Shown here one piece after another: positions 7,761-16,077 of a stretch of 32,870 bases of DNA. Both the position numbers and the translations under genes were made by a program. The DNA is from a bacterium. GTDB lineage: Bacteria; Pseudomonadota; Gammaproteobacteria; Burkholderiales; Burkholderiaceae_C. The notes beneath the pieces were generated by a model that made no database searches, was not told the DNA's origin, and saw only the letters and a program-made list of their open reading frames with translations. The stretch spans positions 1-32,870 of the forward strand of contig JAVBXK010000086.1 of the NCBI GenBank assembly GCA_030824555.1, in the 5' to 3' direction. The stretch's first letter is position 1; every line of letters starts with the position of its first letter.

Positions 7761-8597
7761 TCAACGCGGCCTGGGCGGACGGAACACCCCGGGGTCGGCG
7801 TAAAAGCCGGGGTCTTCGTTGGCTGGCCACCAGCCTGGCATGCCCAGCACGGGCAGCGGTGTGAAGGGCTTGCGTGCCAGCACCTCAGCGGACAAGGCAG
7901 CTGCCAGTGCCGCATCCAGCGCACCCAATGAGCCCGTTGCGCCCGTTGCGCCCGTTGCGCCCGTTGAGGGCATGCTGTCATCTGGCGGCTCAATGTGCTC
8001 TATCAATTCCAGTGCAAACTTTTCAACCAGCACATGCGCTGTGATGTTTTTTCTGGGTGAAACCAACTGCTCCATCAGCGCGTGGCCGAACAGCACCAGC
8101 CGGGCTTGGCGCCACAACGCCCGGTGGGTGATGAACAGCGTGACCCAGTCGCGCGCCAGCAGCGCCTGCCACAAGGGCTCCGGGGCCAGCAACACGGCAC
8201 CGCTTTCGTCGAACAGGGTGATGGCGTCGCGCACGGGGCCGCGCACGGCACCCACGCCTTGCCGCGCAATCTCGTTGGACTGCAGCACGTTCAACCGCGC
8301 CTTGGTGGCCGGGAAGCCCATCCACACCAGCCCATTGAAGAGGTCGTGCAGGTTGTCCCGTGTGGGCACATGGCCCACGCGGCGGATGAAGGCCTCATAG
8401 GCCTCTCCCGACGGCGCGGCATCACCCTCGGCAAACCGCACGGGGCAGTTGCCCGCCAACGCGTTCAGCGCACCGGCCACGCCGCCGCCGGTTGGACTCG
8501 ATAGCTGCGTGGCCATGGCAAGCCCGTGCGCCTGCAACGGGGCCAACCAGGGCTGCAGCCAGTTCACGTTCTCCAGGTCAGGCACAGTGGGTGACAC
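7761..8597 (-). CDS. DUF3025 domain-containing protein
   Basis: A 278-aa soluble protein recognised as DUF3025 by FIRRVGHVPTRDNLHDLFNG, WMGFPATKARLN, and the later ARLVLFGHALMEQLVSPRKN and PLPVLGMPGWW. The family is common in beta- and gammaproteobacteria and has no established function. The start is taken as the GTG at 8597, with no strong ribosome binding site; an ATG occurs at codon 28. It follows pyrC by 77 bases on the same strand, a gap filled by a dispersed repeat, so co-transcription is likely. Odd: a 9-bp tandem repeat at 7932-7966 encodes Thr-Gly-Ala iterations (TGATGATGATG) in a loop near residue 215, which may vary between strains. Confidence 0.85.
   Translation of the reverse strand: MSPTVPDLENVNWLQPWLAPLQAHGLAMATQLSSPTGGGVAGALNALAGNCPVRFAEGDAAPSGEAYEAFIRRVGHVPTRDNLHDLFNGLVWMGFPATKARLNVLQSNEIARQGVGAVRGPVRDAITLFDESGAVLLAPEPLWQALLARDWVTLFITHRALWRQARLVLFGHALMEQLVSPRKNITAHVLVEKFALELIEHIEPPDDSMPSTGATGATGATGSLGALDAALAAALSAEVLARKPFTPLPVLGMPGWWPANEDPGFYADPGVFRPPRPR
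7932..7966. repeat. 9-bp tandem repeat inside the DUF3025 gene
   Basis: The unit GCCCGTTGC occurs nearly four times without a mismatch. On the coding (minus) strand it encodes Thr-Gly-Ala repeats and, being a multiple of three, changes only protein length if copies are gained or lost. Confidence 0.8.
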
Positions 8598-8607
8598 ACG
8601 CGAATTC

Positions 8608-8678
8608 CAAATGAAAATTCAACAACAAAACAAGCTTTACCGCTTCAATGGCATCGCTCTTTGCTATCCAAAATTCAA
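8608..8678 (+). repeat. Dispersed AT-rich repeat, copy B
   Basis: This low-GC stretch between pyrC and DUF3025 overlaps the pyrC stop codon. Its core TACCGCTTCAATGGCATC followed by TTTGCTATCC aligns with copy A (4318-4385) with a few substitutions and one single-base indel. Confidence 0.5.
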
Positions 8679-9778
8679 CCTTGAGTCAGCAACTGCCAGC
8701 TCAAGGCCTCACCCCCAGCCAGCGGTTTGACAACGGCATCGCCAAACGGGTAGCTCTCGGGCGGGGTCCAGCTTTGGCGTGCCAGGGTGATGGTGCCGGT
8801 GTTGCGAGGCAGGCCGTAGAAGGCCGGACCATTGAAGCTGGCAAAGGCTTCCAGCTTGTCGAGCGCACCTGCACGGTCGAACGCCTCGGCATACAGCTCC
8901 ATGGCGGCGTGGGCGGTGTAGCAACCGGCGCAGCCGCTGGCGTGCTCTTTCAGGTGGGCGGGGTGCGGTGCGCTGTCGGTGCCCAAAAAGAACCGGTCGC
9001 TGCCGCTGGTGGCTGCGGCCAGCAGTGCCTGGCGGTGGGTTTCGCGCTTGAGCACGGGCAAACAGTAATAGTGGGGGCGCACGCCGCCGGTGAAGATGGC
9101 GTTGCGGTTGTACAGCAGGTGGTGAGCAGTGAGCGTGGCGGCCGTATAGGACCCGGCCTCGGCCACGTATTGCGCGGCTTCTTGGGTGGTGATGTGCTCG
9201 AACACGATTTTCAGCTCGGGGAAATCACGGCGCAGGGGGATGAGCTGCTGGTCGATGAACACGGCTTCGCGGTCGAACAGGTCGATGTCGGGGCTGGTGA
9301 CTTCACCGTGCACCAGCAGCAGCAGGCCTGTGCGCTGCATGGCTTCGAGCGTTTGGTAGGTTTTCTTCAAATCGGTTACGCCCGCATCGCTGTTGGTCGT
9401 GGCCCCGGCGGGGTAGAGCTTGGCTGCGACCACGCCCGCGTCTTTGGCCCGTGCAATTTCGTCGGGTGGCAGGTTGTCGGTCAGGTACAGCGTCATCAGT
9501 GGCTCGAAGGGCATTCCTGCGGGTACAGCGGCTTGGATGCGTGCCTTGTAGGCCAGCGCCTGTTCGGCGGTGGTCACCGGGGGCCGCAGGTTGGGCATGA
9601 TGATGGCGCGGCCAAACTGCGCAGCCGTGTGGGGCACCACCGCTTGCAACGCAGCTCCGTCGCGCACGTGCAGGTGCCAGTCGTCGGGGCGTGTGAGGGT
9701 CAGGGTGTCGGGGGCTGACATGCTGGCAGCCGAGGCTGCTGCAGATGTGGCTGTGGTGGGTGCGGCGGTGGTGTTCAT
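8675..9778 (-). CDS. pyrC: Dihydroorotase
   Basis: A 367-aa type II dihydroorotase, which closes N-carbamoyl-aspartate to dihydroorotate in pyrimidine synthesis in the cytoplasm. All metal-site residues are visible: HLHVRDG with His35 and His37, Lys120 in [15 protein letters not shown] (the carbamylated lysine), His157 in VHGE, His195 in FEHITT and Asp268 in GTDSAPH. The ATG at 9778 gives a Thr/Ala-rich leader of about 20 residues before the conserved [12 protein letters not shown]; an ATG at 9787 or 9718 is also possible. Nothing supports the much longer open frame upstream, which is antiparallel noise inside the LysR gene. The last codons and stop run into dispersed repeat copy B. Confidence 0.97.
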   Translation of the reverse strand: MNTTAAPTTATSAAASAASMSAPDTLTLTRPDDWHLHVRDGAALQAVVPHTAAQFGRAIIMPNLRPPVTTAEQALAYKARIQAAVPAGMPFEPLMTLYLTDNLPPDEIARAKDAGVVAAKLYPAGATTNSDAGVTDLKKTYQTLEAMQRTGLLLLVHGEVTSPDIDLFDREAVFIDQQLIPLRRDFPELKIVFEHITTQEAAQYVAEAGSYTAATLTAHHLLYNRNAIFTGGVRPHYYCLPVLKRETHRQALLAAATSGSDRFFLGTDSAPHPAHLKEHASGCAGCYTAHAAMELYAEAFDRAGALDKLEAFASFNGPAFYGLPRNTGTITLARQSWTPPESYPFGDAVVKPLAGGEALSWQLLTQG

Positions 9779-9864
9779 AGCCAGCATTGTCCCAAAACCT
9801 GCCGATATGGCCGTTTGGCGTGAAGGGCCACATGAGCGGTGGGGCGCTGCGCACCCCCGGGCGG

Positions 9865-10782
9865 TCAATGGCCCAGCGTGGCGGCCAGGGCGTCCCAGAA
9901 ACGACGCGCCGCGCCTTTGGACAGGTCGCCCGGCTGCGGGCGTTCGCGGTAGATGCGGATGTCGAGCGTCAGGTCCAAGCCCTCGCTGGCGCGCACCAGT
10001 TTGCCGGTCTGGATGTCTTTTTTCACCGCGCTCAGGGGTAAAAAGGCCACGCCATGCCCTTCGCGGGCCATGGCCTTGAGGCCTTCGGCCATGTCGGTTT
10101 CGTACACACGGTTCAGGTGCACAGCCATGCGAGACTGCTTGATGGCAGCCTCGACCACCCGCCCCAGGTAGGCCCCTGGCGCGTAGGCCAGGTAGGGCAC
10201 GGGATGCTTCGGTGCGCCCGGCAAGCGGAACAGCGGCTGGCCATGCCCATCGGCCTTCACGCACGGGGCCACCACCTCTTGTCCCAGCGGCAGCATTTCG
10301 TAGCGGGCGTTGTCCAACTGGATGGGCTGTGACGCGTGGTGGTAGGCAATGAGCAAATCGGCATGCCCCTCCACCAGGCGCAACACCGCATCGTGTACGT
10401 TCAGCGCGGTGAGCCTGCTTTTGATGGCCCCGCAGTCGCTGCGCAAGCCCGACAGCCACGTGGGGAAAAACGTGAACGCCAGCGTGTGCGGCACGGCAAA
10501 CTCAATGGTGTCGTCGGCCGCTGTACTGTGGGCGCGCAGCATGGCCCGGGTGGACTGCAGCGCTTGCAGCACCTCCAACGCCTGCTCGTACAACGTCTGC
10601 CCGGCAGGCGTGAGGCGCGTGGGGTAGGACGAGCGGTCGACCAGGTCGGTGCCAGCCCACCCCTCCAGCGACTGAATGCGCCTTGAAAACGCGGGTTGAG
10701 TGACGTGCCTCAATTGGGCTGATCGGCTGAAACTGCGGGTTTCGGCCAGGCTGACGAAGTCTTCAAGCCACTTGGTTTCCAT
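9865..10782 (-). CDS. LysR-family regulator, HypT-like
   Basis: A 305-aa LysR-type transcriptional regulator. Residues 1-60 are the winged helix-turn-helix ([34 protein letters not shown]). The effector domain follows with [25 protein letters not shown] and [12 protein letters not shown]. The N-terminal ETKWLxDFxxL and the spacing of later motifs match E. coli HypT (YjiE), a hypochlorite-responsive regulator that senses by methionine oxidation, more closely than CysB or BenM types; whether this one senses HOCl is unknown. The ATG at 10782 has a good AGGAAG site about nine bases upstream. It starts 30 bases after the PAS-GGDEF-EAL gene on the same strand and precedes pyrC by 86 bases. Confidence 0.88.
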   Translation of the reverse strand: METKWLEDFVSLAETRSFSRSAQLRHVTQPAFSRRIQSLEGWAGTDLVDRSSYPTRLTPAGQTLYEQALEVLQALQSTRAMLRAHSTAADDTIEFAVPHTLAFTFFPTWLSGLRSDCGAIKSRLTALNVHDAVLRLVEGHADLLIAYHHASQPIQLDNARYEMLPLGQEVVAPCVKADGHGQPLFRLPGAPKHPVPYLAYAPGAYLGRVVEAAIKQSRMAVHLNRVYETDMAEGLKAMAREGHGVAFLPLSAVKKDIQTGKLVRASEGLDLTLDIRIYRERPQPGDLSKGAARRFWDALAATLGH

Positions 10783-10812
10783 GCGGGTTCTTCCTGCGAT
10801 TTGCGTGCGCCA

Positions 10813-13800
10813 TCATGCCCGCCCCGCCACCAGGGCATGCACATCCAGCGCCAGCAGCGCGGGCACCTCGTCAGCCGGCACGGGTCTGGCAAACAAATAG
10901 CCCTGGAACCGATCACAGCCCAAAGCGCGCAATGTGACCAGCTGGGCGGTGGTTTCCACGCCTTCTGCCAGCAGGTCCAGTTGCAAGGTGTGCGCCAGTG
11001 CAATGACGGTTTTGACGATAGCCAGGTCGCTGTCGGTGCGACCGATGTCGCGCACGAACGACTGGTCCACCTTCAGCTTGTGCACCGGGAAGCGCTTGAG
11101 GTAAGCCAGGCTGGAGTAGCCGGTACCGAAGTCGTCGATGGCCAGGCGCACGCCCAGGGCCACCAGCTGGTCCAGCGTGTGGATCACCTCGGCCACGTTG
11201 TGCATCAGTGACGATTCGGTGATTTCCAGTTCCAGCAACGCAGGGGGCAGGCCACTGTCGGCCAGCACCCGCTGCACAAACGGCACCAGGTCTTTGCGGC
11301 GGAACTGCCGCGCCGACAGGTTGACGGCCACCATCAGGTCGCGCCCGGTGTCTTGCCGCCAGCGCGCGCCGTGCGCGCAGGCCTCGGTCAGCACCCAGCT
11401 GTCGATTTCGACGATCAGGTCGGTTTCTTCCGCGATGGGGATGAACTGCCCCGGTGGCACCAGCCCCAGCAGGCCCGATTGCCAGCGCACCAGTGCCTCG
11501 GCACCGAACACGCGGCCGGTCTGCATGTCGACCAGCGGCTGGAAATGCAGGCGCAGCTCCTTGTCACGCACGCCCACACGCAAAGCCGACTCGATGCGGT
11601 AGCGCTGGTCGGCTTCGATGTTCATGCGCTCGGTGAAAAACCGGTAGGTGTTGCGCCCGCCGCCTTTGGCCTGGTACATGGCGGTGTCGGCATTGCGCAG
11701 CAACACAGCGGCATCGTCCCCATCGTCGGGGCAGATGCACACGCCGATACTGGTGCTGATGTGCAGGGCATGTTCCTGCACGTCCATGGGCGCTTCCAGC
11801 ACCGACAACAGCTTTTCCGCCACCATGGCCACCTGTTCACGGCTGTCGACCCGTGGCAGCAGCACCACAAACTCATCGCCCCCCAGCCGCGCCAGGGTGT
11901 CGCTGGCACGCAGCGCCATGGACAGGCGCTGTGCCACGTGGCGCAGCAGGTCGTCGCCCACCAGGTGGCCCAGCGTGTCGTTGATGTTTTTGAAGCGGTC
12001 CAGGTCCAGGAACATCACGGCCAGCCGCTCACCCGTGCGGTGCGACTGGTGCAGCGCCTGGTCCATGCGGTCGTGCAGCAGGTTGCGGTTGGGCAGGCCG
12101 GTGATGGCGTCGTGGTGGGCCATGTCGCGCATGCGGCGCTCGACCTGCACGCGCTCGGCCATTTCGGCCTCCAGCCGGGCGTGGCTCTGGGCCAGCTCGA
12201 TCGTGCGCTGCCGCACCAACCCCTCCAGCTCGTCCTGCGAACGCTGCAACACCTTACGGGCTTTGTACTGTTCAGTCAGGTCGGTGGCCACGCCCAGGTA
12301 ACCGGTGGTCTGGCCGCTGGCGCTGTGGAGCGCTGTCGCGCTGACCGACACGGGCACATGCGTACCGTCTTTGCGCACAAAGGTCCACTCCCGCTCGTCG
12401 CGGCCGTACAGATCGACCTTGGTGCTGAATACATTCAAACCGGGCTTGATCTCCCGCCCCAACTCCATGGACAGCAGCTTGGCGTAGTCAACAAACTCCT
12501 GCGCCACATGAAAACATTTGACGCTCTGGCGGTGCACCAGCTCGGCAGCTGAATAGCCCAACAGGCGTTCGGCAGCTGGGTTGAACAGCCGGATGATGCC
12601 TTGCGTATCGGTCGCTATCAGGGCCAGGCCTGTGCTGGCAAACACAGCTTCATTGAGTGACGTGGCGGTCCGCAAGGCCTCTTCGTTGCGACGCCGGTCG
12701 CTGATGTCTTCCAGCAACCACAGGCTGGCACCCGACATGACCGTGCCGCCCTGTGCCAGGGCACGACCGGTCATGCGCGCCCAGAACAGGCTGCCATCCG
12801 CCCTGCACAGCTGCAACTCGTGCGTGGCTGGCTGCGCGCCTGCCAAAGCTGGGTAAACGTGCTCGGCCACCCAGTCGAACGCCTCGCGGCTGGGGTACCA
12901 CAGCGCGGTGGAGGTACCCACCATGCTGCCTGCTTCACGGCCGAGCATGGCTTCGAGCTGAGGGTTGCAGCGCACCACCATGCGCTCCCTCAGCACAACC
13001 ATGCCCAATGCCGCACTGTCGAAAATGGCCTGGTTTTCATCCAGCGCCTGCCGCAGTGAATCGGCCTGGTTGCGTGCTTCGGTGCGGTCTGAAATGATCC
13101 AGAACGTGCCTTTGCCAGCGTCATCGGGGTCGACTACGTAGCCCACAAACTGCACCCAGAGTGACTCGCCGCGACAGTTGAACAGGCGAAACTCGGCATC
13201 CACAGGCAACGCCTTGCTCAACAAAGGCGTCGCCATGCGCCCCAGTTCGGCGTACTCAGCCTCGGAAGGGAACAGTTTGACCGCAGGCATGCCGATGGCC
13301 TCGGCCTCGGTGTAGCCGAACATGTCCAGAAAACGCGGGTTCGCGTCGACGATGCAGCGGTTGAGCGTCTGGATGATGCCCACCGGTGCGTTGGCCATCA
13401 GTGACTCGAACCGCAGCAAGGCTTCGTGTAACGCTTGGTGCTGGGCGCGCTCGGTGGTCACGTCGTCAAACACCCAGATGGTGCCTTCCGTGGGCCTGGC
13501 AGGGTTGACCGCCGAAGCCGACACCAAGCACGTCAGCAACTTGTCGTCACAGCCTTTGAACACGTACTCGCCACGGTAGATGCCACCGCTGGCCAGCACG
13601 GGGCTGGCCAGCTCGCCAAACCGCTCGTAGGCCTGCTCGTCTGTGAAGATGCTCATGCCCGGCAAACCCACCCATTCGGCCTGGGGTTTGCCAAACATCT
13701 GGGCAAACACGCGGTTGCACCGCACGATGACGCGGTTGCGTGTCAGCGCCATGCCCAGCGAGGCATGCTCGAACACCGCGCGCACCTCATCCGACGACGG

Positions 13801-13836
13801 CAGGTCCATGGGAGCAGGCGAGCTGGAAAATGTCAT
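10813..13836 (-). CDS. Four-PAS GGDEF-EAL c-di-GMP signalling protein
   Basis: A 1007-aa cytoplasmic protein without membrane segments. Four PAS-like sensor repeats lie at about residues 15-130, 135-260, 265-390 and 395-525 (for example FEHASLGMALTRNRVIVRCN; FASTGLALIATDTQGIIRLF). A coiled coil (ELEGLVRQRTIELAQSHARLEAEM, in parts) leads to a GGDEF domain with an intact LGGDEF near residue 650 and an RxxD inhibitory site (RASD) just before it. The C-terminal EAL domain has EAL, NLSARQF, LEITES, DDFGTGYSSLAYLKRF, K-VDQ, AEGVE and FQGY. Both synthesis and breakdown of c-di-GMP therefore appear possible; which dominates is likely set by the PAS inputs. It lies between the Atm1-type exporter and the LysR gene with short gaps. 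Confidence 0.92.
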   Translation of the reverse strand: MTFSSSPAPMDLPSSDEVRAVFEHASLGMALTRNRVIVRCNRVFAQMFGKPQAEWVGLPGMSIFTDEQAYERFGELASPVLASGGIYRGEYVFKGCDDKLLTCLVSASAVNPARPTEGTIWVFDDVTTERAQHQALHEALLRFESLMANAPVGIIQTLNRCIVDANPRFLDMFGYTEAEAIGMPAVKLFPSEAEYAELGRMATPLLSKALPVDAEFRLFNCRGESLWVQFVGYVVDPDDAGKGTFWIISDRTEARNQADSLRQALDENQAIFDSAALGMVVLRERMVVRCNPQLEAMLGREAGSMVGTSTALWYPSREAFDWVAEHVYPALAGAQPATHELQLCRADGSLFWARMTGRALAQGGTVMSGASLWLLEDISDRRRNEEALRTATSLNEAVFASTGLALIATDTQGIIRLFNPAAERLLGYSAAELVHRQSVKCFHVAQEFVDYAKLLSMELGREIKPGLNVFSTKVDLYGRDEREWTFVRKDGTHVPVSVSATALHSASGQTTGYLGVATDLTEQYKARKVLQRSQDELEGLVRQRTIELAQSHARLEAEMAERVQVERRMRDMAHHDAITGLPNRNLLHDRMDQALHQSHRTGERLAVMFLDLDRFKNINDTLGHLVGDDLLRHVAQRLSMALRASDTLARLGGDEFVVLLPRVDSREQVAMVAEKLLSVLEAPMDVQEHALHISTSIGVCICPDDGDDAAVLLRNADTAMYQAKGGGRNTYRFFTERMNIEADQRYRIESALRVGVRDKELRLHFQPLVDMQTGRVFGAEALVRWQSGLLGLVPPGQFIPIAEETDLIVEIDSWVLTEACAHGARWRQDTGRDLMVAVNLSARQFRRKDLVPFVQRVLADSGLPPALLELEITESSLMHNVAEVIHTLDQLVALGVRLAIDDFGTGYSSLAYLKRFPVHKLKVDQSFVRDIGRTDSDLAIVKTVIALAHTLQLDLLAEGVETTAQLVTLRALGCDRFQGYLFARPVPADEVPALLALDVHALVAGRA

Positions 13837-13899
13837 GCGGGTCTGGGCCCTGGTCAGGCGTCTTTGGGGTGGCGTGCAGCGTTGACCACGCGACCCTTG

Positions 13900-15831
13900 T
13901 TATAGCGGAAGCATCGCGTTTTGCGTGTCAGCAGAATCCCCAGTGGCCTCCTGCATGGCCCACATGCCCGCGTAGCGCCCCCCTGCTGCCAGCAAGGCTG
14001 AATGGCTGCCTCGCTCGACCACGGTGCCGTGCTCCAGCACCAAAATTTCGTGGGCATCCACCACGGTGGACAAGCGGTGGGCAATCACCAGCGTGGTTTT
14101 GTTGGCGGCGGCGGTTTTCAGCTCGGCCTGGATGGCGCGCTCGTTGGCCGAGTCCAGCGCGCTGGTGGCCTCGTCAAAAATGACGATGGGCGGGTCTTTC
14201 AGCAGCGTGCGGGCAATGGCCACGCGTTGCTTTTCGCCACCCGACAGCTTCAGCCCCCGCTCGCCCACCGACGTGGCGTAGCCCTGCGGCAGGCTGACGA
14301 TGAAGTCGTGGATGCGGGCGGCACGGGCGGCGGCTTCCACCTCTTCGCGCGTGGCGTCGGGCCTGCCGTAGCGGATGTTGTATTCGATGCTGTCGTTGAA
14401 CAGCACGGTGTCCTGCGGCACGATGCCGATGGCGGCACGCACGCTGGCCTGTGTCACGGTTTTGATGTCCTGACTGGCGATTTCGATCCGGCCCCCATCC
14501 GAACTGTTCGTGACGTCATAAAAGCGGTACATCAGCCGTGCCAGGGTCGATTTGCCCGAACCCGACGGCCCCACCACGGCCACCGTTTTGCCGGGTGGGA
14601 TCTCGAAACTCACGCCGTGCAAGATTTCGCGGTCAGCATGGTAGGCAAAGCGCACGTTCACAAACCGCACGCAGGGCTCGCCGTTCACAGCCACGGCGGG
14701 ATCGACACCATTTTTATCAATGAAAAGTGGCTTCGCCGCTTCTGTATCGGCCACTTCACGCTCTTTTTCAAGGAGTGTGAACATTTTGTCCAGGTCGGTC
14801 AGACTTTGCTTGATTTCGCGGTACAGCACACCCAGAAACCCCAGCGGGATGTAGAGCTGGATCATGAAGGCATTGATCATCACCAGGTCACCCAGCGTCA
14901 TTTGCCCCGCAGCCACCGCGCTGGTCGCGCGCCACAGCATGGCCACCAGCGCGGTGGCAATGATGAGCTGCTGGCCGGTGTTGAGCAGACTGAGCGTGGT
15001 CTGGCTCTTGATGCGCGCTTTGCGCAGTTTCTCCAGACTTTCGTCGTAGCGCCGGGCCTCGAATGCCTCGTTGTTGAAGTACTTGACGGTTTCGTAGTTC
15101 AGCAGCGAATCGATGGCTTTGCTGTGCGAGCTGCTGTCCAGCTCGTTCATTTCGCGGCGGAACTGGGTGCGCCACTCGGTCACGCGCACCGTGAAAAAGA
15201 TGTACAGCACCAGCGCGGCCAGCGTGGTGTACACGTACCAAGCCTCGAACTGGGTGCCCAGCAGCGTCAGCACCATGGCCACTTCGATGACCGTGGGCAC
15301 GATGCTGTAGAGCGAATACGAAATGAGCGACTGCACGCCGCGCGTCCCGCGTTCGATGTCACGTGTCATGCCACCGGTCTGGCGTTCCAGGTGAAAGCGC
15401 AGGCTCAGTGCGTGCAAGTGCCCGAACACCTGCAACGCGATGCTGCGCGTGGCCCCTTCTGTGGCTTTGGCAAAAATCAATTCGCGCAACTCGGTGAACA
15501 GGCTGGTGGAAAAACGCAGCGCGCCATACGCCAGCAACAGCCCCAGCGGCACGATCAGCAGCCCCTCGCTCCCCGGCGGCAATCCGGTGGCGCGGCCTAC
15601 GGCGGGGGTCATGGTGTCAACCAGCTCCTTCAGCAACAAGGGCACGCTGACGTTGGCACCCTTGGCCGCCACCATGAAGCCCAGCGCCAGCATCACGCGC
15701 CACTTGTATGTCCACAGGTAGGGGAACAGGCGCTGCAAGGTGGCCCAGTCAGTGCGGGGAGGCTTGCCCACCGCAGGTGTGGTGTCCGAGGCTGGACCGG
15801 GAGCTGAGGCAAGAGCGGAATGGCGGCGCAT
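13900..15831 (-). CDS. Atm1/HMT1-type ABC exporter (fused permease-ATPase)
   Basis: A 643-aa half-transporter that dimerises in the inner membrane. Residues ~30-340 hold six membrane helices with the Atm1-family markers FHLERQTGGMTRDIERGTRG and NYETVKYFNNEAFEARRY. The ATPase has Walker A GPSGSGKST, Q-loop GIVPQDTVLFNDSI, signature LSGGEKQRVAIART, Walker B IVIFDEATSALD and H-loop IAHRLST. Relatives (Atm1, ABCB6/7, bacterial NaAtm1) move glutathione-linked or heavy-metal substrates. The ATG at 15831 is chosen (MRRHSALASA); a further 93 codons upstream look non-coding. The linker between the two halves contains an AT-rich, unusual segment (FIDKNGVDPAVAVNGE). It is divergent from the membrane-bound GGDEF-EAL gene across a 246-base spacer. 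Confidence 0.95.
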   Translation of the reverse strand: MRRHSALASAPGPASDTTPAVGKPPRTDWATLQRLFPYLWTYKWRVMLALGFMVAAKGANVSVPLLLKELVDTMTPAVGRATGLPPGSEGLLIVPLGLLLAYGALRFSTSLFTELRELIFAKATEGATRSIALQVFGHLHALSLRFHLERQTGGMTRDIERGTRGVQSLISYSLYSIVPTVIEVAMVLTLLGTQFEAWYVYTTLAALVLYIFFTVRVTEWRTQFRREMNELDSSSHSKAIDSLLNYETVKYFNNEAFEARRYDESLEKLRKARIKSQTTLSLLNTGQQLIIATALVAMLWRATSAVAAGQMTLGDLVMINAFMIQLYIPLGFLGVLYREIKQSLTDLDKMFTLLEKEREVADTEAAKPLFIDKNGVDPAVAVNGEPCVRFVNVRFAYHADREILHGVSFEIPPGKTVAVVGPSGSGKSTLARLMYRFYDVTNSSDGGRIEIASQDIKTVTQASVRAAIGIVPQDTVLFNDSIEYNIRYGRPDATREEVEAAARAARIHDFIVSLPQGYATSVGERGLKLSGGEKQRVAIARTLLKDPPIVIFDEATSALDSANERAIQAELKTAAANKTTLVIAHRLSTVVDAHEILVLEHGTVVERGSHSALLAAGGRYAGMWAMQEATGDSADTQNAMLPL

Positions 15832-16077
15832 GCAGTTTGAAATGAAGTGGTGTAGACCGATAGGCGGGTGGCAGCTGCAGGCGCTGCCAAACATCTTGCA
15901 ACACCTGAACGGCAGGCGCCACCTGATGATGCTGACCCTGCATTTCCCCAAGCTTGCCCCCGGTTCAAGCACAGACAATGCTACCCCGCATCTGCATGGA
16001 CCCCCAAGTGGCCCGGCCAGTTGGCTGTGCCTCGGGCAGACAGGTACCATTGCGCCCCAATCCACACCACACCATAC
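15832..16077. other. Divergent intergenic spacer
   Basis: About 246 bases separate the exporter gene (minus) and the membrane-bound GGDEF-EAL gene (plus). No convincing -35/-10 pair, repeat, or RNA structure was found; frames that cross it are extensions of the flanking genes without start signals. Confidence 0.5.

Noticed and set aside
9779-10459. Upstream extension of the pyrC frame, which would give a 594-aa protein.
   Set aside because: The extension lies inside the LysR gene in another frame and has no dihydroorotase-like sequence; the ATG at 9778 fits the family length.
14002-15807. 601-codon open frame on plus.
   Set aside because: It is exactly antisense to the Atm1-type exporter, whose protein motifs are unambiguous.
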